From NCBI RefSeq assembly GCF_002843305.1, contig NZ_PGSG01000059.1, positions 1 through 64,000 on the forward strand: a DNA stretch of 64,000 bases, in the 5' to 3' direction. Position 1 is the stretch's first letter. Each line of letters starts with the position of its first letter. Made by a program: the position numbers and the translations under genes. Source of the stretch: Streptomyces barkulensis (GTDB lineage Bacteria > Actinomycetota > Actinomycetes > Streptomycetales > Streptomycetaceae). This document shows positions 52,987 to 61,776 of this stretch, piece by piece. Below the pieces are notes generated by a model. That model was given only the letters and a program-made list of their open reading frames with translations. It was not told the origin of the DNA and did no database searches.

Positions 52987-53658
52987 GTGTACCGAAGGCA
53001 CAGCAGGTGGGGAGCGGGAGCGGGAGCGGTCGCCCTGGTGCTCGCCGCGGCGGGCGGGGCCCGCGCCGACGGGACGGCCGTTCCACGGCCCTCCCCGGCC
53101 CTCGTCCCGGGCATCGAGATCCGAACCGACGGCGGGACCGGGACACGGCCGGCCGACGGTGACACGTCGGTGGTGGTCGTGGAGCGCCCCGGCTGCCCGA
53201 GCCTGTCCGTGGTGATCACGGCCGGCGGCGAGGACGGCATGAGGCTCGACGCGTTCCTGGGGCGCCCTTGCCCGCCCGCGCATCCCCCGACACCCGCGCC
53301 CACGCCCGCACCCGCACCGCCACCTCGGGCGTCGCCGTCGCCCGTACCGTCCGCGACTTCCGAACCACCGTCCGTCCGGCCCACCGCGAAACCGCGCCCG
53401 ACGGCCGGGGCCGTCGCCGCGCCGACCGCCCCCGTGCCCGGCGGACCGGTTTCTGCGCCGCCCGCGCGGGAGAGCACGCCGCCGAAGCGCCCCTCCCCGC
53501 CGCCGAGCGCCTCCTCCCTGCCCGCACCCCGCCCCGGGGCCGGGCGCCACCGGTCCGACGCGGGGCTGCCGCTGACCGGACGCGCCCTGCTGATCGTCGC
53601 CCCGGCGGTGCTGGCCGCCGCCGCGCTGCGCCCGCGATCCGGTTCCCGATCCCGCTGA
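52987..53658 (+). CDS. LPLTG cell-wall-anchored Pro-rich protein
   Basis: GTG 52987; 223 residues. An N-terminal signal peptide (YRRHSRWGAGAGAVALVLAAAGGARA) precedes a ~70-residue domain with two Cys, then a long Pro/Thr/Ala spacer (TPAPTPAPAPPPRASPSP...). The end, LPLTGRALLIVAPAVLAAAALRPRSGSRSR, is a complete LPxTG sorting signal: pentapeptide, hydrophobic helix and basic tail. It should be fixed to peptidoglycan by sortase. Function unknown. Confidence 0.8.
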   Translation: MYRRHSRWGAGAGAVALVLAAAGGARADGTAVPRPSPALVPGIEIRTDGGTGTRPADGDTSVVVVERPGCPSLSVVITAGGEDGMRLDAFLGRPCPPAHPPTPAPTPAPAPPPRASPSPVPSATSEPPSVRPTAKPRPTAGAVAAPTAPVPGGPVSAPPARESTPPKRPSPPPSASSLPAPRPGAGRHRSDAGLPLTGRALLIVAPAVLAAAALRPRSGSRSR

Positions 53659-53689
53659 CCCCGAGGCCCAAGGCCCGAAGGAGCCCCCC

Positions 53690-54457
53690 GTGACCGAATG
53701 GCTCTTCCTGTTCCTCGCCGTCGCCGCCTCCTGCGCCACCGTCGTGACCGTCATCCTGCTGCGGCGGCGCCGGGCGGGCGAGGACGACGACCCGTCCGAG
53801 ACGCCCGACGTCATCGAGTACATGACGATGATGATCGGCGTGGTGTACGCGATCGTCCTCGGTCTGGCCATCGCGGGCGTCTGGGAGGGACGCTCCGCCG
53901 CACAGGAGTGGACGCGCCAGGAGGCTCAGGCGCTGTACGAGGTGCGCGAGCGCGCCCAGGCCTACCCCGCCGCGGTCCGCGACCGCGTTCGCGAGGACGT
54001 CGACGCGTATGTCCGCCACACGGTCGCGGTGGAGTGGTCCCACATGGCCGAGCACGGCGAGACGACCGAACGTGGCACGGTGCTCCTGGCGGACCTGCGG
54101 CGGACCGTCACCGGCCACGAGCCGGTCACCGTGCGCGAGACGCAGACGTACCAGGCCCTGGTGGACCAGGTGGCCCTGGCCGACGAGGCACGTGCCGCCA
54201 GGTCGCAGGGCGCCGAGCCGACGCTGCCCGGTGTGGTGTGGCTCGGCCTGGTGTCGGGCGCCGTGATCGCGGTGGGCATGGTGTTCGCCCTGCAGATCCG
54301 GCGCTCGGGCCGGGAACTGGCGCTGGCCGGCCTGTTCACCGCGCTGATCGCGTTCCTGCTCTTCCTGGTCTGGTACTTCGACTCGCCGTTCACCCGCGGG
54401 TTCGCGGACTCGGCCGAGTCGTTCACCGCGCTCTTCCCCGGCACCGCGGGCGACTGA
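53690..54457 (+). CDS. DUF4239-type membrane protein
   Basis: GTG 53690 after AAGGAG; 255 residues. Four membrane helices are visible: WLFLFLAVAASCATVVTVILL, MMIGVVYAIVLGLAIAGVW, GVVWLGLVSGAVIAVGMVFAL and LALAGLFTALIAFLLFLVWYF, with a ~120-residue helical cytoplasmic or external domain between the second and third. This matches bestrophin-like DUF4239 proteins. Function unknown. Confidence 0.85.
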   Translation: MTEWLFLFLAVAASCATVVTVILLRRRRAGEDDDPSETPDVIEYMTMMIGVVYAIVLGLAIAGVWEGRSAAQEWTRQEAQALYEVRERAQAYPAAVRDRVREDVDAYVRHTVAVEWSHMAEHGETTERGTVLLADLRRTVTGHEPVTVRETQTYQALVDQVALADEARAARSQGAEPTLPGVVWLGLVSGAVIAVGMVFALQIRRSGRELALAGLFTALIAFLLFLVWYFDSPFTRGFADSAESFTALFPGTAGD

Positions 54458-54549
54458 GATCACACCGCGCACCCCGGGCTGCGCGCGACCGGATGGGTAG
54501 GCACTCTGGAGACCGACCGCACGGCCGTGAACCAGACGAGGAGCCCCGG

Positions 54550-56034
54550 GTGCCCGCACTCTTCCCCAGCCTGTACCAGGCGCCGGACAAACCCGCGCTG
54601 CACTTCGGAGACCGGGTGATCGACTACGGCCGGCTGGCCGGGGCCGCGCACGCGCTCGCCCTGGAGATCGCCGACACCGGGCGGGTGGCGGTGTGGGCGA
54701 CCCCCTCGCCGCACACCTGCGTCGGCGTTCTGGCCGCCCTGCTGGCCGGGGTCCCCGCCGTCCCCGTCAACCCGCGCATCGGCGAGGAGGAACTGGCCCA
54801 CATCCTCGGCGACAGCACGCCCACCCGGGTACTGGCCGCCTCCGGCGACGAGCTGCCCCCGGCACTGGACGCGCTGCCGCGCACCGACGTCGCGCTGGAG
54901 CCGGAGGCGGATCCCAGCCCCGACGGCACCACGGCCGCGCCCGACGAGAACGGCCCGGCGCTGATCGTCTACACCTCCGGCACCACCGGACCGCCCAAGG
55001 GCGTGGTGGTACCGCGCCGCGCGATCGCGAGCACGCTGGACGACCTGGCCGACGTCTGGCGGTGGACCGGTGACGACGTGCTGGTGCACGCGCTGCCGCT
55101 GTTCCATGTGCACGGGCTGGTCCTGGGCGTGCTGGGCCCGCTGCGGCGCGGCGGCACGCTGCGCCATCTGGGCCGCTTCTCGCCCGAGGCCGTCGCGGCG
55201 GCGCTGGAGGAGGGCGGCACCATGGTGTTCGGGGTGCCGACGATGTACCACCGGCTGGCCGAGGCCCTGGAGACCGGCGGCGGGGCGGGCGGCGAGGGGG
55301 ACGGCGAGGACGGCGGCCGGCTGGCCGCGGCCCTGCGCGGGGCCCGGCTGCTGGTGTCCGGCTCGGCCGCGCTGCCCCTGCACGACCACGAGCGGATCAC
55401 GGCCGCGACCGGGCAGCGCGTCGTCGAGCGCTACGGGATGACCGAGACACTGATGATCACCAGCGTCCGGGCGGACGGCGAGCGCCGCGCCGGCACCGTG
55501 GGCGTCCCCCTGCCCAGCGTGGACGTACGGCTGGTGGACGACGAGGGGCGGCGCATCGAGGGCGGCGACGGCGAGACCGTGGGCGAGGTCCAGGTGCGCG
55601 GACCCAACCTGTTCACCGAGTACCTGCACCGGCCGGACGCCACCGCGCAGGCCTTCGCGGGCGGCTGGTTCCGCACCGGCGACATGGCCACCCGGGACGC
55701 CGACGGCTTCTACCGGATCGTGGGCCGCAGGGCGACGGACCTGATCAAGAGCGGCGGCTACCGGATCGGCGCCGGGGAGATCGAGAACTGCCTGCTGGGC
55801 CATCCCGGCGTCGCCGAGGCGGCGGTCGTCGGCGAGCCCGACCCGGACCTGGGCGAGCGGATCGTGGCGTGGGTGGTGCCGGCCGGCGGGCAGGCGCCCA
55901 CCGGGCAGGAGCTGGTCGACCATGTGGCGCGGCGGCTCACGCCGCACAAGCGGCCCCGGGCCGTGCGGTTCACCGACGCCCTGCCCCGCAACGACATGGG
56001 CAAGGTCATGAAGCGGGAGCTGGGCCGTGGCTGA
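54550..56034 (+). CDS. matB: Malonyl-CoA synthetase
   Basis: GTG 54550; 494 residues. It closely follows the Streptomyces MatB pattern: FPSLYQAPDKPALHFG, IVYTSGTTGPPKGVVVPRRA, LPLFHVHGLVLGVLGPLRRGG, MVFGVPTMYHRLAE, ERYGMTETLM, GRRATDLIKSGGYRIGAGEIE and PRNDMGKVMKREL. It makes malonyl- or methylmalonyl-CoA from the free acid, CoA and ATP. It overlaps the carboxyltransferase gene by 8 bases, so both probably serve malonyl-CoA supply. Confidence 0.94.
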   Translation: MPALFPSLYQAPDKPALHFGDRVIDYGRLAGAAHALALEIADTGRVAVWATPSPHTCVGVLAALLAGVPAVPVNPRIGEEELAHILGDSTPTRVLAASGDELPPALDALPRTDVALEPEADPSPDGTTAAPDENGPALIVYTSGTTGPPKGVVVPRRAIASTLDDLADVWRWTGDDVLVHALPLFHVHGLVLGVLGPLRRGGTLRHLGRFSPEAVAAALEEGGTMVFGVPTMYHRLAEALETGGGAGGEGDGEDGGRLAAALRGARLLVSGSAALPLHDHERITAATGQRVVERYGMTETLMITSVRADGERRAGTVGVPLPSVDVRLVDDEGRRIEGGDGETVGEVQVRGPNLFTEYLHRPDATAQAFAGGWFRTGDMATRDADGFYRIVGRRATDLIKSGGYRIGAGEIENCLLGHPGVAEAAVVGEPDPDLGERIVAWVVPAGGQAPTGQELVDHVARRLTPHKRPRAVRFTDALPRNDMGKVMKRELGRG

Positions 56035-57484
56035 GCGGCCGGCCGGAGAGGGGCCGAAGCCGACGGGGCCGGGCGGGCGGCTGCCGGCCCGTGCGGTGAT
56101 CGGCGCGGTGGCCGACGGCTTCACCGAGCTGCCCGGTACCGACGGCGGCGGGGGCGTAGGTGCCGGTGCCGGCGCTTACGGGGACGGGCCGATCGCCTGG
56201 GAGGGCTACGGCCGGGCGCTGGCCCGCGCGCACGAGCGCACCGGCGAGCACGAGTCGGTGGTGTGCGGCACCGGCACGGTCGGCGGTGTCCCCGCGGTCC
56301 TGATCGTCTTCGAGTTCGCCTTCCTCGGCGGCTCCCTCGGGCAGCGCACCGGCGACCGGATCGAGGCCGCCCACCAGCACGCCCGCGAGGCTCGGCTGCC
56401 GGTGGTGTCCCTGACCGCGACCGGCGGCAGCCGTATGCAGGAGGGCATGCGGGCCCTGGTCCAGCTCCAGCGCGTGGCGCGGCAGTCGGCGCTGACCCGG
56501 GCGGCGGGTCTGCCGCAGATCGCCGTCGTACGGGACCCGACGACCGGCGGCGGCTGGGCGACGCTGGGTGCGGGCTCCGACGTGGTGCTGGCCCTGCCGG
56601 GCGCCCAGGTCGCCTTCGCCGGTTCCCGGGTGCGCCCGCCGGACGCCGACCCCGCCGCGTACGGCGCCGAGGAGAAGCTGGCGGCCGGGCAGGTCGACCG
56701 GGTCGTGGCGCCGAAGGAGCTGCCCGGTGTCCTGGGCCGCTGGCTGTCCCTGCTCTCCTCCCCCGACGGCTCCCCCGGTGCCGCTGGCGGTCCCGCCGAA
56801 CCACCTCGCGCGCTGGGCGGCGCGGGCGCGCCGGGCCTGCCGGGCCTGCCGGGCCTGCCGGGCCTGCCGGGCCTGCCGGAGACGGGCTGGGAGGCGGTGG
56901 AGCGGGCCCGCTCCGCCCGCCGGCCGCGCGCGGACGCCTATCTGGACGCGCACTTCGAGGTCCGCGAGGAGATATCGGGCGACCGCTGCGGCGGCACCGA
57001 CCCGGGGGTGCGCTGCGGTTTCGGGCGCAGGGACGGCCGCACCATCGCCTACGCCGCCCAGTGCGGCACGCCGACCCTGCCGGCGGGCTTCCGCACCGCC
57101 ACCCGGCTGATCCGGCTGGCCGACCGGCTGGGCATCCCGGTGCTCACCCTGGTGGACACCCCGGGCGCGGCCAACGACGAGGCGGCCGAGCGCTCCGGCG
57201 CGGGCGCGGCCATCGCGGACCTCTTCGCGGCGGTGGCCGAGGCCCGGGTCCCGGTGACGACCCTGGTGGTCGGCGAGGGCGGTTCGGGCGGAGCGCTGGC
57301 GCTGGCGGCGCCGGAGAACACCTGGGTCACCCCGGACTGCTACTTCTCCGTCATCGCCCCGGAGTCGGCCGCTGCCATCCTCAAGCGCGGCCCGGAGCAC
57401 GTCCGCGAGACGGCCGGCGAGCTGCGGCTGCGCCCGCAGGACCTGGTGGATCTGGGCGTGGCGCGCGGCATCGTGCGGCCGTAG
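56027..57484 (+). CDS. Acyl-CoA carboxyltransferase, fused AccD/AccA-type
   Basis: GTG 56027 overlaps matB; 485 residues. Two crotonase-like halves: the N-terminal one with FLGGSLGQRTGDRIEAAHQHARE and TATGGSRMQEGM, and the C-terminal one with LVDTPGAANDEAAERSGAGAAIADLF and GEGGSGGALALAAPENTWV. This is a beta/alpha fused carboxyltransferase like those next to matB in other Streptomyces. The N-terminal zinc finger of AccD is absent. A GLP repeat (56831-56878) sits in the interdomain linker. Confidence 0.9.
   Translation: MAERPAGEGPKPTGPGGRLPARAVIGAVADGFTELPGTDGGGGVGAGAGAYGDGPIAWEGYGRALARAHERTGEHESVVCGTGTVGGVPAVLIVFEFAFLGGSLGQRTGDRIEAAHQHAREARLPVVSLTATGGSRMQEGMRALVQLQRVARQSALTRAAGLPQIAVVRDPTTGGGWATLGAGSDVVLALPGAQVAFAGSRVRPPDADPAAYGAEEKLAAGQVDRVVAPKELPGVLGRWLSLLSSPDGSPGAAGGPAEPPRALGGAGAPGLPGLPGLPGLPGLPETGWEAVERARSARRPRADAYLDAHFEVREEISGDRCGGTDPGVRCGFGRRDGRTIAYAAQCGTPTLPAGFRTATRLIRLADRLGIPVLTLVDTPGAANDEAAERSGAGAAIADLFAAVAEARVPVTTLVVGEGGSGGALALAAPENTWVTPDCYFSVIAPESAAAILKRGPEHVRETAGELRLRPQDLVDLGVARGIVRP
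56831..56878 (+). repeat. 9-bp tandem repeat in carboxyltransferase gene
   Basis: Five copies of ccgggcctg in tandem code for a GLPGLPGLP... run in the linker between the two carboxyltransferase domains. A length-variable microsatellite is likely. Confidence 0.9.
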
Positions 57485-57604
57485 CGCCGCCGTGCCGGAG
57501 CGCCGGAGCGGTCGGCATCGCGCCGTGCGGACGTGGCGCCGTCCCTGCCATGGCCCGGCCACCGGCCCCGCCGTTCCCGGGCACGGCCGGCGCCACGCCC
57601 CCGG

Positions 57605-58633
57605 TCACCGGCCGGCGGGGCTCAGGCCCGCCGACCGGGCCAGCCGGCGGTAGGAGTCCAGCCGCCGCCCGTGGTCGTGGGTGCCCAGGGTGAGCAGCAG
57701 TTCGTCGGCGCCGCTGCGCCGGGCGAGTCCGGCGAGCGCTTCGGCCGTCTCCTGCCCGGTTCCGCCGATCCGGGAATCGAGTGCCTCGGCGAACAGGGCG
57801 CGCTCACGGTCGGTCATCTCCCGCTCCAGCACCTTCCGCGCCGGCTCCAGCGGCGGGAAGACCCCCCGGGTGCGGGAGACGACCGTCGCCCATACCTCCG
57901 GGACGTGCAGCGCCTCCGCCTCAGCGGTGGTGGCGCCCGCCGCCGCGCTCACCGAGACGACCACGTACGGCCTGCGGTACCGCTCCGGGGCCGAGGCGGA
58001 GGGCCGGAAGGCCGCGCGGTAGCCGTCGATCGCGCGCAGCATCCGCTCCTCGCCGCGCACCGGGGCGATCACCAGCGGCAGCCCGCGCTCGGCGGCCGCC
58101 CGAGCCCCCGAGCCCGTGGCCAGCACGAACACCGGCACCCTCAACCCCTGGGAGGGCACGGCCCGCATGCCCCGCGCGCCGTCGCCGGTGAACCAGTCCA
58201 GCAGCTCGTCCAGGTCGCCGCCGAACCGGTCGGCGGCCTCCTTCTCCGCTCCCAGCGCCCGCCGCACCACGCCGGTGAAGCCGACCGAGCGGCCCAGGCC
58301 CGCGTCGATCCGTCCCGGGAACAGTGACTCCAGCACCCCGAACTGCTCGGCGACCACCAGCGGCCGGTGGTTGGGCAGCATCACCCCGCCCGTCCCGACC
58401 CGGATACGGCCGGTGGCCGAGGCGACGGCGGCGGCTAGCACGGTCGGCGCGGACCCGGCCACGCCGGGGACGCCGTGGTGCTCGGCCACCCAGAAGCGGT
58501 GGTAGCCCAGCGCCTCGATCTCCCGGGCGAAACGCACGGTGGCGCGCAGGGCCTCGTCCGCGCCCTCCCCCTCCCGGACCAGGGAGCGGTCCAGGACCGA
58601 CAGGCGGACGGTGCGCAGCGCTTCATCGACCAT
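57605..58633 (-). CDS. LLM-class flavin-dependent oxidoreductase (MsnO8 type)
   Basis: ATG 58633; 342 residues. Luciferase-like features: ALGYHRFWVAEHHGVPGVAGSAPTVLAA, RIRVGTGGVMLPNHRPLVVAEQFGVLESLFPGRIDAGLGRS, and a C-terminal ELLLTLGTHDHGRRLDSYRRLA. This is the MsnO8 subgroup of F420/FMN-dependent monooxygenases or reductases. Substrate unknown. Confidence 0.93.
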   Translation of the reverse strand: MVDEALRTVRLSVLDRSLVREGEGADEALRATVRFAREIEALGYHRFWVAEHHGVPGVAGSAPTVLAAAVASATGRIRVGTGGVMLPNHRPLVVAEQFGVLESLFPGRIDAGLGRSVGFTGVVRRALGAEKEAADRFGGDLDELLDWFTGDGARGMRAVPSQGLRVPVFVLATGSGARAAAERGLPLVIAPVRGEERMLRAIDGYRAAFRPSASAPERYRRPYVVVSVSAAAGATTAEAEALHVPEVWATVVSRTRGVFPPLEPARKVLEREMTDRERALFAEALDSRIGGTGQETAEALAGLARRSGADELLLTLGTHDHGRRLDSYRRLARSAGLSPAGR

Positions 58634-58694
58634 GTACGTCCCAACAAGCGCGGCGGTGGGGGATTCCCGCGCCGCGCCCGCCGCCTGTGAGCGT

Positions 58695-59396
58695 TCAGCC
58701 CTCCCGGACGCCGTCCTCCAGCAGCCCGGCGTCGTGGACGAGCAGAGCGATCTGGACCCGGTTGTTCAGGCCCAGCCTGGCCAGAACGCGCGAGACGTGC
58801 GCCTTGACGGTGGGCACGCTCAGATACAGCTCGGCGGCGATCTCGGCGTTGGAGCCCCCGCGCCCCACCGCGACCGCGATCTCCCGTTCCCGCCCGGCCA
58901 GCTCCGCAAGCCTGTGCCGGGCCCGTTCGCGCCGCTCGTCACGGCCGGAGGTGACGGCGCGGGCGATCAGCCGTCGGGTGACGGCCGGGGAGAGCACCGG
59001 CTGCCCGGCGGCCACCCGCCGCACCGCCTCGACGATCTCGGCGGGCGGGGTGTCCTTGAGGACGAAGCCGGCGGCACCGGCCCGCAGAGCGCGCAGCACA
59101 TGGTCGTCGGCGTCGAAGGTGGTGAGGACGATCACCTCGGGCGGATCGGGCCTGCGGCGCAGCGCCTCGGTGGCGGCCAGCCCGTCCACGTCCGGCATCC
59201 GGATGTCCATCAGCACCACGTCCGGCCGGTGGCGCTCCACCAGCGGTGGCACCTCGGATCCGTCGGACGCCTCGCCGGCGATCTCGATGCCGGGCGCGCC
59301 GCCGAGCATCAGCTTCAGGCCGGCGCGTACGAGGGGGTCGTCGTCGACGAGGAGGACGCGGGCGGTCCGGTCGGCAAAGGTGTGGCCGTCGGTCAT
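58695..59396 (-). CDS. NarL/LuxR-family response regulator
   Basis: ATG 59396 overlaps the kinase stop (ATGA); 233 residues. The receiver has the acidic pair DDD, phospho-Asp in DVVLMDIRMPDVDG, and Lys in GFVLKDTPP. The C-terminal HTH is ELAGREREIAVAVGRGGSNAEIAAELYLSVPTVKAHVSRVLARLGL. It is the partner of the kinase just upstream. Target genes unknown. Confidence 0.95.
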   Translation of the reverse strand: MTDGHTFADRTARVLLVDDDPLVRAGLKLMLGGAPGIEIAGEASDGSEVPPLVERHRPDVVLMDIRMPDVDGLAATEALRRRPDPPEVIVLTTFDADDHVLRALRAGAAGFVLKDTPPAEIVEAVRRVAAGQPVLSPAVTRRLIARAVTSGRDERRERARHRLAELAGREREIAVAVGRGGSNAEIAAELYLSVPTVKAHVSRVLARLGLNNRVQIALLVHDAGLLEDGVREG

Positions 59397-60574
59397 GCCC
59401 GCCACGGTAGCCAGGCACGCAACCTGAAGTCACAGCCGTCCCGGCCGTGTTCCAGCCGCCCCCCGGCGAGCGCGACACGTTCGGCCAGGCCCACCAGCCC
59501 CACGCCCGCCCCGGGAACGGCCGGCCCGGACGTGCTCCGGGCTGTGTTCTGGGTGGTGTTCTGGGTGGTGTTCTGGGTGGTGCCTCCCAGCCGGTTGCGG
59601 ACCTCCACGGTCAGCCCGCGGCGGGGCCCCCCGGCGACCACCACCTCGATCTCACAACCGGCCGCGTGCTTACGGGCGTTGGTGAGCCCCTCCTGCACCA
59701 CGCGGTAGGCGGTGCGCCCCACCGCCCGCGGTACGTCCGCCGCCCCGCCGGTCTCCTGCCGCAGGTCGACGGGGGTTCCGGCGCGACGGGTCTCCTCCAC
59801 CAGCCGGGGCAGATCCGCCAGGGTCGGCTGGGGGTGCTCGGCGCCGTCCCGCGTACCGTTCCCCGCGTCGCTGCGCAGTACGCCGATGACCTCGCGCAGT
59901 TCCTCCAGTGCCTGGTGGGCGCTCTCCCGGATCACTCCCGCGGCCTGCCGCACGTCCCCCAGTGGCACGTCGGGCCGGTACTCCAGGGCACCGGCGTGGA
60001 CGCTCAGCAGCGACAGCCGGTGGGCGAGCACGTCGTGCATCTCCCGGGCCATGGCCTCGCGGGTGTCGCGCCGGGCCCTGTCGTAGAGCGAGGCGAGCAG
60101 TTGCCGCCGGGAGCGGACGTACAGGCCCCAGCCGACCACCCCGCCGATCAGCACCAGGCCGATGAACACGTCCAGTTCCGGGGGCGTGTGCGGGTCCGGC
60201 CGGACCAGTACCGTCGCGACGAGGCAGACGAGCGCGAGGGCGGTCACCCAGACGACCGTGCGCGGCCGGCGGTGCACGGCGACGGTGAACAGGGCGACCT
60301 CCAGCGGCCCCGCGACGAAGTGCGAGAAGACGCCGACCGGCAGGATCGCCAGCGCGACGCCCACCGGCCACCTCCGCCGCAGCCACAGCGCGGCGCAGGC
60401 CAGGGCGCCAGCGATCTGGTCGGCCGCCAGCCGGGCGTCGGAGACGGCCGGGTTGTCGACGACCGGCTCCGAGGTGACCACGCTGAAGACGGCGGCCAGC
60501 ACGAAGGCACCGGCGTCGACGGCCCATTCGCGTCTGCCGCGCCGGACGGGTTCACCGGGTATGAGACGGAGCAT
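59393..60574 (-). CDS. HisKA_3 sensor histidine kinase
   Basis: ATG 60574; 393 residues. The N-terminal ~160 residues have several membrane helices (FVLAAVFSVVTSEPV, ACAALWLRRRWPVGVALAILPVGVF, VVWVTALALVCLVATVLV, FIGLVLIGGVVGWGLYV). The dimerization box is REMHDVLAHRLSLLSVHAG with the phospho-His; the ATPase part is AYRVVQEGLTNARKHA and GAGVGLVGLAERVALAGGRL. Three TTQN repeats interrupt the ATPase domain just before the G box. Confidence 0.95.
   Translation of the reverse strand: MLRLIPGEPVRRGRREWAVDAGAFVLAAVFSVVTSEPVVDNPAVSDARLAADQIAGALACAALWLRRRWPVGVALAILPVGVFSHFVAGPLEVALFTVAVHRRPRTVVWVTALALVCLVATVLVRPDPHTPPELDVFIGLVLIGGVVGWGLYVRSRRQLLASLYDRARRDTREAMAREMHDVLAHRLSLLSVHAGALEYRPDVPLGDVRQAAGVIRESAHQALEELREVIGVLRSDAGNGTRDGAEHPQPTLADLPRLVEETRRAGTPVDLRQETGGAADVPRAVGRTAYRVVQEGLTNARKHAAGCEIEVVVAGGPRRGLTVEVRNRLGGTTQNTTQNTTQNTARSTSGPAVPGAGVGLVGLAERVALAGGRLEHGRDGCDFRLRAWLPWRA
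59542..59582 (-). repeat. 12-bp tandem repeat in kinase gene
   Basis: Three near-perfect copies of gtgttctgggtg read on the minus strand as Thr-Thr-Gln-Asn units in the ATP-lid region of the kinase. Absent from typical members as far as I know. Confidence 0.85.
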
Positions 60575-60696
60575 GGCGCGAACCTACCGGCGGCCCCAGC
60601 CGTCCGCGTCGGTCGCGGTCCGGCCGTATACCGAAGTCGCGCGGCCGGATACCTTCGTCGGTCGTTTTGGCCGGAGGCGGTTCATAGCCTGCGGGC

Positions 60697-60897
60697 ATGA
60701 GAGGTCTTCTGGGATTCGTGTCCTTCGTGCTGATAACGCAGGGAGTGGGCGGACTGGCCCACCACTTCGGCTGGTTCGAGCTGTGGGGGCTCGTCCACCG
60801 GGCCGGTTTCCTGGACGGCCACGAGGTCTACGCGAGCATCGTGCTGATCGTGCTCGGCCTGGCCGCGGGCGGCCTCGCGGAGCGGGCCGGGAGCTGA
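60697..60897 (+). CDS. Small membrane protein (66 aa)
   Basis: ATG 60697; 66 residues with two likely membrane helices: LLGFVSFVLITQGVGGLAHHFGWF and VYASIVLIVLGLAAGGLAERAG. It lies divergently 120 bases from the kinase gene, so it may be a target or partner of the two-component system. I do not recognise a family. Confidence 0.75.
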   Translation: MRGLLGFVSFVLITQGVGGLAHHFGWFELWGLVHRAGFLDGHEVYASIVLIVLGLAAGGLAERAGS

Positions 60898-61073
60898 GCC
60901 CCCGCCGTACGCGGCTCACCGTCCGCGCCCTTGCCCTCCTCCGGCCGAGCCGGTCCCCCGTCCGGCCGTTGCGGGTTCGCCGCGCCGTACGGAGCAGCCG
61001 CGCATGCGCGTGGACGCGTCCTTCACCCAAAGGACCTGTGCGGAGAGTCGACGGAGAGAGCGGGGGGCCGCCG

Positions 61074-61736
61074 GTGGGTGTCACGCTGGGCGAGGAGATC
61101 ATGCTGCTGTCGCTGGACGACGCCTCCGGTGCGACGAAGGCCCTGTCCTCCACGGGCTGGGGCGTGGCGGGCGGCATCCTGCTGGATCTGGTCATGGCCG
61201 GGCGGGTGGCCGTCGAGGGCGGGCGGCTGGAGGTCGCCGATCGCACTCCGACCGGTATCCCCCTGCTCGACGGGCGCCTGGATCGGATCGCCGGCTGGAC
61301 AGGTGGCGGAAAGCGGAAGAAGGCCTCCGACTGGCTGGCCGAGGACCAGGCCAAGTCCGTCCGGGCGGCGGTGGAGAGCCTGTGCGAGCGCGGCCTGGTC
61401 GCCGAGGAGCGGGTCCGCGTCCTCGGCCTCTTCCCCGTGCGGCGCTATCCGGAGGCGGACGGCTCGGTGGAGCGGGAGGTGCGCGAGCGGCTGGCCTCCG
61501 TGGTCACCGGCGGCGCGGACCCCGACGACCGTACCGCCGGCCTGGTCGCCCTGCTGCACGCGGCGGGGCTGCACCGGCAGGCGTTCCCCGGTCTGCCCCG
61601 CAAGCGGGTCGAGCCGCGTATGGCCGGGATCGCCGAGGGCGACCGGGCGGGCGACAGCGTCCGCCGGGCGATCCGCGATGTGCGGGCCGCGGTCGCGGTG
61701 GCCACGACGATCACCGTGGTCGCGGCCACCTCCTGA
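61074..61736 (+). CDS. GPP34 (GOLPH3-like) family protein
   Basis: GTG 61074 chosen; GTG 61038 with AAAGGA upstream is an alternative. 220 residues. TLGEEIMLLSLDDASGATKALSSTGWGVAGGILLDLVMAGRVAVEGGRLEVAD is the GPP34 opening, with PDDRTAGLVALLHAAGLHRQAF and RAAVAVATTITVVAA at the end. Eukaryotic relatives bind phosphoinositides at the Golgi; bacterial members, abundant in Streptomyces, have no settled role. Confidence 0.93.
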   Translation: MGVTLGEEIMLLSLDDASGATKALSSTGWGVAGGILLDLVMAGRVAVEGGRLEVADRTPTGIPLLDGRLDRIAGWTGGGKRKKASDWLAEDQAKSVRAAVESLCERGLVAEERVRVLGLFPVRRYPEADGSVEREVRERLASVVTGGADPDDRTAGLVALLHAAGLHRQAFPGLPRKRVEPRMAGIAEGDRAGDSVRRAIRDVRAAVAVATTITVVAATS

Positions 61737-61776
61737 GCCCGGTGCCGGAACGGGCCCGTGCCGGGTGCGCCGGCGG

